Positions 1 through 11,460 of a DNA stretch of 64,000 bases are shown here, piece by piece. Made by a program: the position numbers and the translations under genes. The stretch spans positions 13,526,501-13,590,500 of the forward strand of contig CM056734.1 of NCBI GenBank assembly GCA_029844215.1. The letters run 5' to 3'. The notes below the pieces were generated by a model. The model made no database searches, had not been told where the DNA came from, and saw only the letters and a list, made by a program, of their open reading frames with translations. Source of the DNA: Przewalskia tangutica (Eukaryota > Streptophyta > Magnoliopsida > Solanales > Solanaceae). The number at the start of each line of letters is the position of its first letter. Positions within the stretch are counted from its first letter, which is position 1.

Positions 1-87
1 ATTTACTAATAAATATAAATTATTTAGATTGATTATGGAAATAATAATAATCTATCATTCTCCCGCAATCTTAGAAGGAGGTTCTCG
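1..87. other. Left edge, AT-rich sequence after the copia fragment
   Basis: No gene is visible. On the minus strand this lies just downstream of the copia RNase H stop and is probably the degraded 3' end of that element. No LTR boundary can be placed. Confidence 0.4.
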
Positions 88-701
88 TTAGTTTCTGAAA
101 TCATTAAAGAGTATCCGCGGAAGACCTTTTGTGAATATATCGACAATCTGATAGCTAGTCGGGACATTGAGAACACAGACTTGACCACGGGCAGCCTTTT
201 CACGGACAAATAAGATATTTATCTCGGTATGTTTAGTGCGTTGATATTGTACCAGGTTTCTTGACAGATATATCGCACTCGCATTATCACAATAAATCAC
301 ATTGCCTTTTTGATCGGACAATGGAGCTCCAATAGCATATTGTGGAGCCAACATGATTCAGAGACAACATTCACAACCCATCTATATTCAACTTCAACAC
401 TAGACCGAGAGAGTGTGGGTTTGCGTTTGGACGACCATGAGATCAAGTTGTCTTCTAGAAATACACAATAATCAGGTGAAACGTCTAGTATTCGGGCATC
501 CACCCAAATCAGCATCAGTATACGACGTGAGATCGAAGATGACCGACTTGTATAGATGTAATCCAAAATCAAGAGTACCCTGAATATACCGTAGTATTCG
601 TTTGAGAGCCCCCATATGTTACTCATTCGGGTAATGCATATGTAAACATACCTGTTGAACTGCATAGAGATATTCGGTCTTGTAAATGTGAGATACTGCA
701 A
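88..701 (-). pseudogene. Ty1/copia pol fragment: end of reverse transcriptase and RNase H
   Basis: Two minus-strand reading frames overlap and together match the C-terminal part of a copia polyprotein. The upstream frame (297-701) holds the motif LQYLTFTRP-like 'MQYLTFTRPNIS', then 'DYCVFLEDNLISWSSKRKPT' and 'LSRSSVEVEYR', which are the RNase H strand and acidic-residue region. The downstream frame (88-354) continues with 'YCDNASAIYLSRN', 'QRTKHTEI' and 'VPTSYQIVDIFTKGLP', the usual end of copia RNase H. The change of frame near 350 is one frameshift, and parts of the middle are scrambled. Gag, protease and integrase are missing, so this is a dead fragment, cut off on the right by the LINE sequence that starts near 722. 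Recognition of the family is firm; lineage within copia is not assigned. Confidence 0.85.
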
Positions 702-721
702 TGCCCCTACTAAACTGTGGT

Positions 722-1017
722 AATGTGACTATAGGGTGGTGGTTAGACCGACTATGTTGTATGAGGTAGAGTGTAGGGCAGTCAGGACTTTACACATCCA
801 AAAGATAAAAGTTGTGAATATGAGAATGTTGAGATGGATGTGTGGGCATACAAGGAGGGATATGATTAAAAATGATGATATTCGGGATAAAGTGGAGTGG
901 TATCGGTGGAGGATAAGATGCAGAAAGCATGGTTGAGATGGTTCAAGTATGTGCAAAGGAGAGACACAAATGCCCTATTGTGGAGGTTGGCTATGAATGG
1001 GTTCGTAAGGGTAGAGG
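722..1017 (+). mobile_element. RTE-type LINE, C-terminal reverse transcriptase region, left half
   Basis: The frames at 736-936 and 897-1020 read 'VVRPTMLYEVEC', 'MRMLRWMCGHTRRDMIKNDD', then 'WLRWFKYVQRR', the characteristic tail of the plant RTE-type LINE polyprotein downstream of the reverse transcriptase catalytic motifs. A frameshift near 905 separates the two frames. The coding sequence stops at 1017, where LTR retrotransposon A begins, and resumes at 29131 with the next residues of the same tail. The 5' part of the LINE is absent, as expected for 5'-truncated insertions. It cannot be functional. Confidence 0.85.
1013..1017. repeat. Target site duplication of element A (left copy, agagg)
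   Basis: The five bases agagg precede the LTR start TGTCACGAC and are repeated at 29126-29130 directly after the LTR end TATAACA. Confidence 0.9.
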
Positions 1018-3703
1018 TGTCACGACCACTCGGCCACGATCGTACTACCGGTACCACCGCAGTATATGTCAGAGAATATCAGCGGAACATACATAACACA
1101 TAACTTAGAGGAAAGGGTAAACATCACTGGCCAGCCGATAAGGCTGCCGTCTATAAACATACTTAAACAAAAGTATAGTAATACAACTGGTTCTTATAGC
1201 CCAAAACACATAGGTGACCACGCACTTAAAGATAACAACTGTGGCGTGACATGGCCCAGCCATACCCCTGAATGTACAAAATACCTATAGCATCAAGGAT
1301 TATCCGTACCAATAGACAAGCTTCCGGAGGACGGAGCTTCGACATCGAGTAGTGATCCTAAGAACGAGGATCCTCAATCGCTACCCTTACCGCAGATTTA
1401 ACGCAAATTTCGAAGCGGGTCGACACATATGTACCAAGTATGTAAAGCTGGAAAGTACTATAATAATGATATCATAAGTCTAAAAGTAAGCTGGAGTCAT
1501 GGAAGTCAATAAAATACCTTTTACTGTGCCTTACTAACAATGAGAGTGACAAGCATATATATACAATACTGCATAAAATAGGGGCCTTAGATCAAAACGG
1601 TACCTCGCCTGTAGATCAATAAGCACCCCTACTCCCGGGACTATTTCACCCGTGATAGTCATGTGGACCCGCATGAGGTATTCTCGTGATAGTCAGACTA
1701 CCGCACGGGACTATTTCACCCGCATAAACCCATAAGGACTCGCATGAGGTATTCCTCGCGTCACGGGTAGCAAATCCACTAACAGTGGTATAACGATCTG
1801 GGGACTTACCCTCGATATACTCTACCCCGGCGGATGGTATAACGATCTTGGGACTTTCCTCGGATATACTCTTACATCAAGCGGTGGTATAACGATCTTG
1901 GGCTTGCCTCGATATACTCTTACATCAAGGTGGTATGACGATCTGGGTGACCTCGCATATACTCTTACCCCGAGAAGGTGGTATAACGATCTGGGGCTTG
2001 CTCGATATACTCTTACCCTAGCTCAAACTGTCATCATATCATAATCATACATAAGTTAAGAAAACTTATAACTTCTTATTAGTCTTGTTCATATACCCTC
2101 TCATTTTAGTTTACTTAAGACACTAAATCATATCTTTAATAAAAGAAAACCGGGAATTTAACCCAAGTACTACATACTTCAACTCTTTTAAAAATGACTC
2201 TTTATACATAAAACTCTTGGGCAATTGATGTCTTAAACCAAATTGCCTCTTCATATACTTATCTTACTTTTAGAGTAAATCTCTTCTCATTAACCTTTTA
2301 TGAAGCTAATAAACCAACTTCCCATAAAGTTGTTATATTAACTCTATACTTTAGTAAAATCATACTTTTTCCCTAACCAAGGGATTTATACATTCTTAAA
2401 ACGAAACAAGTCATTATATACTCAAACAAGTAAGAATACCAAATTCAGACGTCTACCGTACTACATAGTTTCATCTATTCATGCTCAAGAGATAGGAAAG
2501 CTTCACATACCTCTTTGGTCAATCCACTTGCTAAGTCCAAACTACCGCAAGTAATATGTCAACCTAAAACAACCATGCTACGTTTATTAACTTCTAATCT
2601 TAATGTAGAACAATCCAAGTTCAAAGTCACTAAATTCTATGGAAAATTCGGCAGCATTTCCTTTGTTTCTACTCACTATGCCACCTTTCTCAAGGCCGAA
2701 TTTATCATCCAATTGCCACATTTAAGGCCCAATCAATCCAACAATTCAAAGGGGATTACACACCCAAAATTCTGCCCCATAAGTTTACAATAATTCACTT
2801 AACAATTCTAAGGTAGTTTTTAGGCTACAACATGCTCATAATCTCTTCTTAACCCATTCTTCATATCCAAACCACATTTTCTAGCATGCAATGACTCTAA
2901 GAGCATTATTTTACTACCACAAGTTCTTTCTTCTAAGCATGCAACACTAGAACTAATTCTAAAGGAAGAAATGTTACCTTAAAGTTTTAGTCAAATTTAT
3001 TCCAAAGATTTTGCTAGCTTCCTTGCCAAGAACACCACCACAAGCTAGCCACAAGCTTCTTTTTCTTGTTCTTAATTTTTCAGATTTTCTTAGGCTTGGA
3101 TTTTCTTTGGAAATGTAGAGAGAAGGAGGAGCTTTTGCTTTAGAGAGAGAGAGAAATTGGAAGATGACCAAGTCTTGAAGACTTGGTCAATATATTGCAT
3201 GCAAGAAATCAGATGGGGGGGGGACACTTGTCACCCTCCCAAGGTCTTTTAAAAGAAAATATGACTTTCCTAAGTCTTTCCGCCCAAAAATCCCGCCTTC
3301 TCGCGCCAATGAACCCCAGCCTCTTCAACTTTCGCGCCGCCTCGCTGTCTCAGCCAGGCGCTGCAACTTTAGCGACCTCTCAAGACTTTCGCGCCGCCTT
3401 GCATCCGCGCCATGCCTGCCGCTTTGTCCAAACATATTTCGTCCGATCACGCACCGAACTTGTAACTCTCATATCTTTCTACTCCGACGCCCTATCGATT
3501 TAACGGTTGGTTGCGTTGGAATCTAGACTCAACGAACTACGCCCTAGGCCTTTGAACCACTTAGGAACTCTCAATGTACCGGGTCATAACCCGCCTTAAA
3601 GTTGACTAAAACCCGTCCTAATAATCCACAACCTATCCTTTGAAAATTTTAAGTCTTACATGCTTCAGACGCTCTCATACGTAGGTCGAACTACGGTATA
3701 ACA
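1018..3703 (-). repeat. LTR of element A (3' LTR in element orientation)
   Basis: This 2686-bp repeat matches 26411-29125 along its whole length, with many small indels. It begins TGTCACGAC on the plus strand and ends CGGTATAACA. It contains a block of tandem repeats at about 1785-2010 and a GCGCC-rich stretch at about 3290-3420. Reading frames inside it are chance frames of an LTR, not genes. Confidence 0.9.
1785..2010 (-). repeat. Tandem repeat in LTR A (about 45-55 bp unit)
   Basis: About five copies of a unit built on GGTATAACGATCTTGGG and GATATACTCTTAC. The same block lies in the partner LTR at about 27185-27448, and a related block lies in the solo LTR at 55738-56075 on the opposite strand. 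Confidence 0.85.
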
Positions 3704-3715
3704 TTCTCCTCCTTA
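3704..3715 (-). promoter_or_regulatory. Polypurine tract of element A
   Basis: On the minus strand AAGGAGGAGAA lies directly next to the LTR start TGTTATACC, the place expected for plus-strand DNA priming. Element C has the related AAGGAGGGGAGAA at 9027-9040. Confidence 0.75.
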
Positions 3716-5200
3716 GAAACATTCGTCCCGAATGTTCCTTCTAGGCTTACTCAAACACAACATCGACATAGACCCTCTTAACTATCATTTTGCAAATAAG
3801 GAAGCTCCACGAGCCACAACATACTGAAGCGTAAATGCCAAGTCAAAACTAACAAGCAGAAAGTGGGTTACCCGAGGTATAGGAAATAGGTGAGGTACTT
3901 CTTCATCATGTCATCCTCTCGCTTCCCACGCCATTTCCTCCTGCTCGCTCCGCCATAGAACCTTGACGGAAGCCACGCCTTTCGTCCGGTCGCCTAACTC
4001 GACGATCGAGTATCTCTACGGACTCTCCTCATACGATAACTCCTCCGCTACTGGACATCATGAACCGGGTGCACTCTAGATGGATCTCCAATACATTTCC
4101 GCAACATGAACACATGGAAGACTGGATGTACCACCTCCAAGTCGGACGGCAGATCTAACTCATAGACAACCCTGCCTACCCTACGGACATCCGACACGCC
4201 CAACGTACTTGGGCTAAGCTTCCCTTCTTTCCAAATCTCATCACGCCTTCACGGGCGATACCTTTAGGAAAACCCAATCATCTATCTCAAATTCCAAGTG
4301 TCGACGCCGATGATCTGCATACGACTTCGCCGACTCGAGCCGCCAACAACCGCTTCCCGGATAAGCTTCACCTTATCCATCGCTTCGAACTAAGTCCGCC
4401 CGACTAATCGAACTTCTCCCACTCGAACCAGCCTATCGGTGACTGCACTTCCTCCCGTATAAGGCCTCATAAGCGCGCCATCCGAATCGGAATGGTAGCC
4501 GTTGTTGTAAGCAAACTCCACAAGAGGCAAATGATCCTCCCAATACCACGAAATCAATAACACAAGCCCGCAGATATCCTCGTTGTTCGATAGTGCGCTC
4601 TGCTCGTCCGTCTTGCGAGGATGAAAGCGTCGTCTCGAGACTCACATGTGTCCCTAATCCCTTCCGAAAGACCTCGAAGTTAGCCGAGAACCGGGCTCCT
4701 CTATCGATATAATCGACACCGAGACTCGTGCGATCTCACAATCTCTCTAATATATAATCGCATAGTCCTCGGAGAACGCTGTTCGATCGGAAGAAAATGG
4801 GCCGATTTCGTCGACCGCCGACAATCACCCAAATGGAGTCATGCTCTCCTCCGAGTGGTAGGTAGCCCGTAATAAAATCCATATTTATCACCTCCCACTT
4901 TCAAGTCGAATATCAATAGCTGCAATGACCACCGCTTCGTGCTCAATCTTAACTCGACAATTCGCACGCGTGCCACGAACTCCGCAACGTCCCTCTTTAG
5001 GCCATCCCACCAATACACGCATCTGAGGTCATGATACATCTTAGTCGACCCCGGATGAATAGAATAACGAGCACTGTGTGCCTCCCCCAGAATCTGCTGA
5101 CGAAGTCCTGTCACATCACACACAACCGGCCCTCGAATCTTAGCACCCCATCAGGCGCTACCTCAAATAGACTTTTCTCCTTCTGGAGAGCTGCATCTCG
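3716..5200 (-). pseudogene. Element A integrase and C-terminal region, right part of the split pol gene
   Basis: The minus-strand frame at 4839-5123 holds 'GLRQQILGEAHSARYSIHPG' and 'TKMYHDLRCVYWW', the histidine half of the HHCC zinc domain at the start of gypsy integrases. The cysteine half is frameshifted. A frame at 4433-4645 holds 'FRFGWRAYEALYGRKC', the conserved segment after the catalytic core. The region from 3716 to about 4430 should be the C-terminal tail, but it is too decayed to assign a chromodomain. The reading frame is cut at 5205 by element B and its upstream part resumes at 23030. Several frameshifts make it inactive. Confidence 0.8.
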
Positions 5201-5205
5201 GTACC
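5201..5205. repeat. Target site duplication of element B (left copy, gtacc)
   Basis: gtacc precedes TGATCGGTGTATTTT and is repeated at 23025-23029 after GCGCATCA. Confidence 0.9.
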
Positions 5206-5669
5206 TGATCGGTGTATTTTATATACACCTTTTGAGTCAGTTTTTGTTAGTCTTTTGTCCCATTTTGCACATATAAGTGTCATATTAGGATAGTTTTCCT
5301 TTCTTTTGAGTCAAAGTGGTTAAAATGGCCAAATGGCGGAAAAGGAGCAAAAAGAGGGCAAAAGAGGAGATGTCGTAGCAGAGAAAGTGGCGAACGAGGC
5401 TAAATCCAGACCAGCGCTGGCGCCTGCAGCGTAGGCCGCGCGCCACCATTCGAGAGGCTGCAGACTCTGGCCGCGCCTCGTAAACCAGATGCAGGCGCGG
5501 CGCCTAAACATCCGAAGCCACAGAGTTGCAGCGGCCGCCGCCGAGCAGCGAATATCGTGGCGCTGCGCCAAAACACCGACGGATTGCGAACTTCCGGCGC
5601 ATGCGCCGCCAGGCTGCGCCGACGCGAAAAATAGGTTTCAGACGGATTTTGGGCGAGCTCGCAGGAAAA
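5206..5669 (+). repeat. 5' LTR of element B, first part (before insertion of C)
   Basis: This matches 21656 onward in the right LTR. It ends in gcaggaaaa, where element C has inserted. It contains a cluster of GCGCC and GGCCGC motifs at about 5405-5640. Overlapping frames on both strands here are chance frames of GC-rich LTR sequence. Confidence 0.9.
5665..5669. repeat. Target site duplication of element C (left copy, gaaaa)
   Basis: gaaaa before TGTCACGACCC is repeated at 14836-14840 after TATAACA. The partner LTR of B at about 22116-22125 has the uninterrupted site gaggaaaagttgagg, which confirms the insertion. Confidence 0.92.
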
Positions 5670-8600
5670 TGTCACGACCCGTTCGATCGTGGCCTTACCC
5701 GCACCCAAGTAGTCATACATCGAGAAATCAGCGGAAAAATAAAACAACCAAAATATGAAAAAGATAAATAAGACACGGTTGGGAAAAAGTTGCCTTTCGG
5801 CATACATGTATATAAATACCCCAAAATGAGCGATTCATCCCACCTTACAACAGTGCATGCACTCTAAGAGTTTAAAACAACAATGGCGGGACGTGGCCCC
5901 GCCATACCCTGAATACAAATATCTACAACGACGGGGACCATACCAAAATGCTAAGCCTCGAGAAACGGAGCTTTCCCAACGCCAAACGGTGATCCTAAGA
6001 ACGGATCAACGGTAGAGTACCTTTACTGCGGCGTGAACGCAGCCCGAAGGAGGTCGATAACAGTACCAAGTATGTGGCGAAAATACTAAAATGAAATCAT
6101 AGTAGTCTATATAAAGCAGAGACATGTATGATAACCAAAACTACGATTCACAATAAATAGCGATATGTCAAGTCGTGACTCACGCCTCAAAGTCATCATA
6201 AAACCGCACGGTAAGTATGCGAGGCATAGCCGACTACTAAAACCCACGATAACAAGGTCGTAAATCAGATCATGAGATCTGTCTGCACCATCACATGATC
6301 AAAGCCGCCACTCGCGCGCAGATCTAATGCTGCGTCTAGCCCTCGAACTTTCCGTAGCTCGCACGGGCCACTCAATGGCCCGCATGAGGTATTCCGCATC
6401 GGTGGTACTCCCGGCGGCGTCTGGACTCGCCGTCGCGTAGCCACAAAGACCGCGTGACCACAGGCCGCATACTAACTCGAACTTCCGTAGCTCGCGATAG
6501 GCCATACAGACTGCATAAGGTATTCTCGAATCATAGGTCACTAGACCACTGAGTCTACCCGCGTCGGAGGCGCTTAACCCCGGAATCATGAGTGATATAA
6601 TATCAACATGACGCTTTATCGTTAAACAACCTAAGCACAATAAGGGAAAACCCTCTACACAAACATCACAAGATACTAACTCACGTGAAGATCCTAACAT
6701 GTTTACTTATCAAGTCAACAAGAAAGTATTACAAGACTATCACAAATCAATACAATCAAGTTATTCACACAAGGTACTTTCTACATTATGCTAACAAGTT
6801 CGGGTTTTTAGCCCCAAAGTACTTCATGTATTACTCTTTTAAAAGATCCGTTTCTTTCACAAAAGTCACACAATACCCGTAGTATAAAAATAGAGTGATT
6901 ATCTTTTGAAGTAAATCAGAACACTTCTCTTGGTAAAATCAAGTAACAACATTCTTTTCCCAACGCTCAAGTTTGCCTAATTTCAATTACTCAAGTTTCT
7001 CATTTTCGAAAAGGTTTCGTAGTTCATAGTTTTAATCCTTTAAAACAATTTGGGAAACATATGCCTTATGTGTGAGTAGGTTATTATTGTTCCTAACAAT
7101 CTTATTACAGCAGCCATGATCTAGAAAATGTAATATCATTTTGTCTCGTCTTAGCTCCTATGCATATGGAAGTTTCTACTGGTTTTAATAATACTTTATT
7201 AGTCAAAACATTTCCCTTTATTAGCGCTGCTGTGGTTTGTTCGACATTCATTCTGATCGGTAAAACATCATTCCTTTTGAAAACCAAAAATACTATTTAC
7301 TCACGAATGAGGTTTCACACTTTTTAACAAAATTCATATTAGTATAATAAGTCAAGTCTCTTATTTCCTTAAATCAATGAATCGTTCTTTTTATCACTCT
7401 TAAGCCGTTATACCTAACTTCCCATAAAGCTAGTATAACTCTTAAGCTTTTAAAACCAAGTGTTACTCTTCTTTCAAAAAAGGTTTCTTAATTCTTTTGA
7501 ACTACTTGATTCTTTTATTCGTGCTTAAGTCAAGACATTGCCGTAATTATTATTCGTGCTTAAGTCCAAGACATTGCCGTAATTATTATTCGCTTAACAC
7601 ACGACGCTCACCGTACTATATACATATTTATTTAAAATATCATGCTCAAGAGTATAGGAAGAATCACATACCTTCTCGCGAAATCCACCGCCAAGTTGAA
7701 TATGTCGCGCAGAATCGACCTATAACAACAACACGCCTATCAACGCCCGCATCAGATCGCATAAAGCTCTAGCGAGGGTTCGTTATTCTATGGACATTTG
7801 GGCGCACTTCCTACCCTGAGCTACTCAAGTCTCATCAGAAAACAATCTATGTAAGTACAGTTCTATTATTCATCTTTTAAACCCTTCTACTGTGATAACA
7901 ATTCAATTCTATTCTTTAATATCCTTCTAAGTATTTAATACTTATTCCTATACTTCTACAGTATATATACTCTAATTACAAAAGGAGGATAAGGTTATTT
8001 ACCTCGGTAAGCCCAATAATATCCTAGATAAAAGTCGCGCCTGAGCAAGGTTTAGCTCCTAAGTTGTACGCTCCGATAGCTCCAAGGAAACCTTAGAAGT
8101 TCTTCACAACTTCTACTAAGGACTAAGGGATTTGGGCTAGGGTATTTTGGGCATTATAACAATACTAGAAGGCAACTTTTCAACCAAGGGAGGGGGGTAG
8201 GTTTCGCCAGGCTAGGGGGTTGCTCTCGCCAGAGCTTCTCAACGGGGATGGGGGTGTGGTGGACGAAAACAACAAGAGGGAGAGGGAGGGATTTGAGACT
8301 TAGAAAGATTGCTCAATTTAGGATGAAATAACTCTTCAACAAGGGGGGTATTTATAGGTCAAGAAATGACCAACCAATGGCCAAGATTATGCCAAGTGCA
8401 AGGCAAGTGTAAGGTCAAGATTAGGGCAAGTGTCCTTGGCCAATTTGCACACAAAATATCCTACCAACTACAAGACAAAGATGGCCATCCATTCGGCCCT
8501 ATCACGTGACAAGTCCACCAACGCAGGGTGACAAGTGTCGCCTCTCGTTGGTCCAAAGTGTTTCGTCTCTAAAAATCCGCAAAAATTAGAAATGGCATAG

Positions 8601-9026
8601 CCGAATTTATCCTACGCGAGTCTTGTAAAACGCTTCGTCGGAAACGACTCTAAACGGGTTGTGCCGCAAAGTGAAATCGTCAAGCCAATCGGGGGTGACA
8701 CGTGTCGCCTCCTACACGCCCAACATATTTCATCTTCCAAAATATCCACAATGGCCAAAATCTCAAAACAAAGTGGGCCCTACAAAATCAGAATTTCTCC
8801 CGTGGGCCCACGTGACCATTTCCAAAATAAAATTCCATAATTCTCTAATATTCCAAGAAGTCCGAATACCAAACTGGGAATCCAATTCCATTAACGAACC
8901 TTTCTCCTTCACAAAACCGGAAACTTTTCCGTGGAAAAAATCACCTCTTTCTTCCTTTCCAATTTCAATGTCGTATTCTCGTACGTACGTCCTCGCATAC
9001 ATACCCTGGAACTACGGGGTATAACA
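5670..9026 (-). repeat. LTR of element C (3' LTR in element orientation)
   Basis: 3357 bp, matching 11461-14835 nearly end to end. Parts of 6690-7290 are almost base-identical to 12510-13100, so the repeated reading frames there (for example at 6685-6882 and 12422-12697) are copies of LTR sequence, not genes. A TATAAATA promoter motif lies on the minus strand near 8348-8357. Confidence 0.9.
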
Positions 9027-11460
9027 TTCTCCCCTCCTTAGAAACATTCGTCGAATGTTCCTTCTAAGTCTCAAAGCGAGCAGCGCCAAAGATAGTCCAT
9101 CGCTATACTTACTTAAACATCCATGCCACACCTGGCCACAACACAACAAGCGCACATACTTATCTCCAAGTCCACGAGGAATCACCTCTATCACGAAAGC
9201 TCCTACTAGAGGTCTAAAAAGATACTCCCTTCGCACCTACTCTTTACAAACGAAATGATCACACCTATGCCTGTAATACATGCTCGCTTCTTCCCATACC
9301 ACTTTTGTCACTTTGCCTTACTGTCGCACTTTCTCGCACTCGAACTCTTCCTTATCACTTACCATGTTTCTGGTACTGCTTCCCACTGACTCTGAGCTGC
9401 CAATAACCTCTTCTGGATAAGCTCCACCCTATCCACGCCCTGCTGAACAAGTACGAACCAACTGTCTGCACCTTGCTTACATCGAATCAATCGATCGGCA
9501 ATCTTACACTAGCGCTTATAAAAAGGCTCCTAACGGCGACACCCGAATACTGAAATGGTAGCTATATAATACATACTCAACAAGAGGCGAAGAGTCCTTA
9601 CAGCTACTCCCGAAATCCAAACACTGGCCCGAGGGTGAATGCGACACTGAGATTCACCTGAGTTCCTAACCTTGCCTGGTAACTCTTCCAGAAAAGAAAC
9701 AGTGTAACTGACTCCGCTACCATAAGGTGAAGGTAGGCACCCCGTGTAGCCTTGCAACCTTCTTGAAATAATCATCTCGCAACTAACTACCGAGTACATG
9801 GTTTGACTAAAAGATAAGACGGGTTGACCCCATCGGCCCGACTACTGGTCGAACACATCCACGACTGCATAATGGTTAACTAAACTGGCCTAACACCTCG
9901 TGATCCTAACACAAAGCGGGACCACCACAACCGACCCCATCACCAAACAGGCGTGGGTCGACCGCAACACGCCTCAACCCGACCCTGCGCCGCGAAACAC
10001 TAGCTCCCCGATCCGGAACAATCTCACCAATCACGTTACGAAAACCTAGCGGTCTTCTAAGCTCAACTACCCTCTTTCGTTTCACAACACTCAGGGATTC
10101 ATCCAAAAAAAAAAAACTCACGTATATTATGCACTTCGATAAGGGTCAAACACGAAATAATTCTTTTACCAAAGATGGCCTCGCCTCTAAGGTCTTCTAC
10201 GTAATATTCTAAGGCTCCCACTCTCTCTGTCCCCCAATATTACCCGGTTAATTAATCAACAATTCTAATCACACTAACACCATGCTAACCGAAAACAATA
10301 CTTAAGATATTTGCTACACATATAAATCTCTAAAGGGTTAAGGATATACCAGATCTACGCCAGACTTCCCGGTCGTTTAATCAAACCCGCCTGTTTGCGT
10401 ACCGGAAGGTGATGAACTATCCATCGATCCCGAAAGTGAGTCCCACATCCCGCCAACTCGTTGGACAATTTCGCAAATGGCCTGCTGCCGCAAACATAAC
10501 AAGTCGGAGAAGCACGACACTCCCGAACGACACCGACCAACGGCCACACCGGTGGGGTGGCCTCCTCGCTAACACCCCTTCCTTTCCGCACTCATCAATC
10601 CGCCCGATCGTAGGAGTCTTCCTACTTGCATCCTTCCTCATAGAACATTCCCTCGCCATATGGCCTCGACGGCCAATAAAAACAAGCACCGAGAAAAGAC
10701 GACACTTCCGGGATGACGCCGCCATCGCTGTGAACACCGAGGAAAATCAATCTCGTGGAGGACACTGCATCGGGCGGAGGCGCATGTCTATTCACGCCGG
10801 CGGTTCGCCTCGAGTTACCAAATGATCCTACCAATCGGGCCTCTTCGTTGTTCTTGGCTAACCTGTCGATCTCTACATCTCTCAGCCCGTTGCACATAAT
10901 CCTGAACGCAAGCCTGGCTCATTCCTGACTGAAGAGCTACTTCCCCACAACCCTTCTTTAGATAATCATCAATATCCTTGGTATACTGGTACATAAAATA
11001 CTCTGGCTGCCAAGTCCCTTGCTAATGCGAGGTCTCCTTCCAATCCATATTTTACGCTCCAAGCCGTGGGCGAAGGTCAGATGTCATGGCCGCAGAGGAG
11101 CTATGCCGTGTGCCAAACTCTGCTGCTGCTGGCGACGTCTCAGAACTCCCCGCATGAAGCATCACCTCAGGTGATGATTAGGCTGTGCCTTCTAAATCTC
11201 AGATTTTACTCGCAGCTCTCGGCCGCTGCCTTGCCTTCTGGGCGGGTTGCTGGCGTGGAGGTATAATCGTAAAGGAAAGGAATACGTTAGAGGGTCCAAC
11301 TTATAACACACTCTAAAGCACGATCTCGAGTGAGAAGAATGGAAACCAATCCTAAATATCCTATAGCCTCACGATTATTGGTGTGGTGCACAACACCGAT
11401 AATCAAGACTCTACTAGATACGGTCAGAGACACTTTCCAGGATTAATCGCTCGATACCAC
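9027..11460 (-). pseudogene. Element C interior: decayed gag and integrase-tail remnants
   Basis: On the minus strand, 10417-10737 reads 'GRRGHMARECSMRK' and later 'AAGHLRNCPTS', two zinc-knuckle-like segments typical of a gypsy gag nucleocapsid. Around 11230-11275 the sequence resembles the gag start of element A. Around 9370-9620 it resembles the part of element A at 4330-4560 that encodes the end of integrase. Between them nothing resembling protease, reverse transcriptase or RNase H is visible. Frameshifts are frequent. The interior is therefore an internally deleted remnant, unable to encode its own replication enzymes. Confidence 0.7.
11450..11460 (-). promoter_or_regulatory. Primer binding site of element C
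   Basis: On the minus strand the LTR is followed by GTGGTATCGAGC, close to the TGGTATCAGAGC complement of initiator methionine tRNA. Confidence 0.7.

Noticed and set aside
2515..2793. ORF nearly identical to 27945-28199, as a gene family
   Set aside because: Same positions in the two LTRs of element A.
5400..5807. Overlapping long ORFs on both strands (135, 89, 83 and 81 residues)
   Set aside because: They arise from GC-rich LTR sequence of B and cross the junction with element C at 5670. No protein similarity.
6685..6882. ORF nearly identical to one at 12422-12697, as a duplicated gene
   Set aside because: The identity is due to the two LTRs of element C. The sequence is non-coding LTR.
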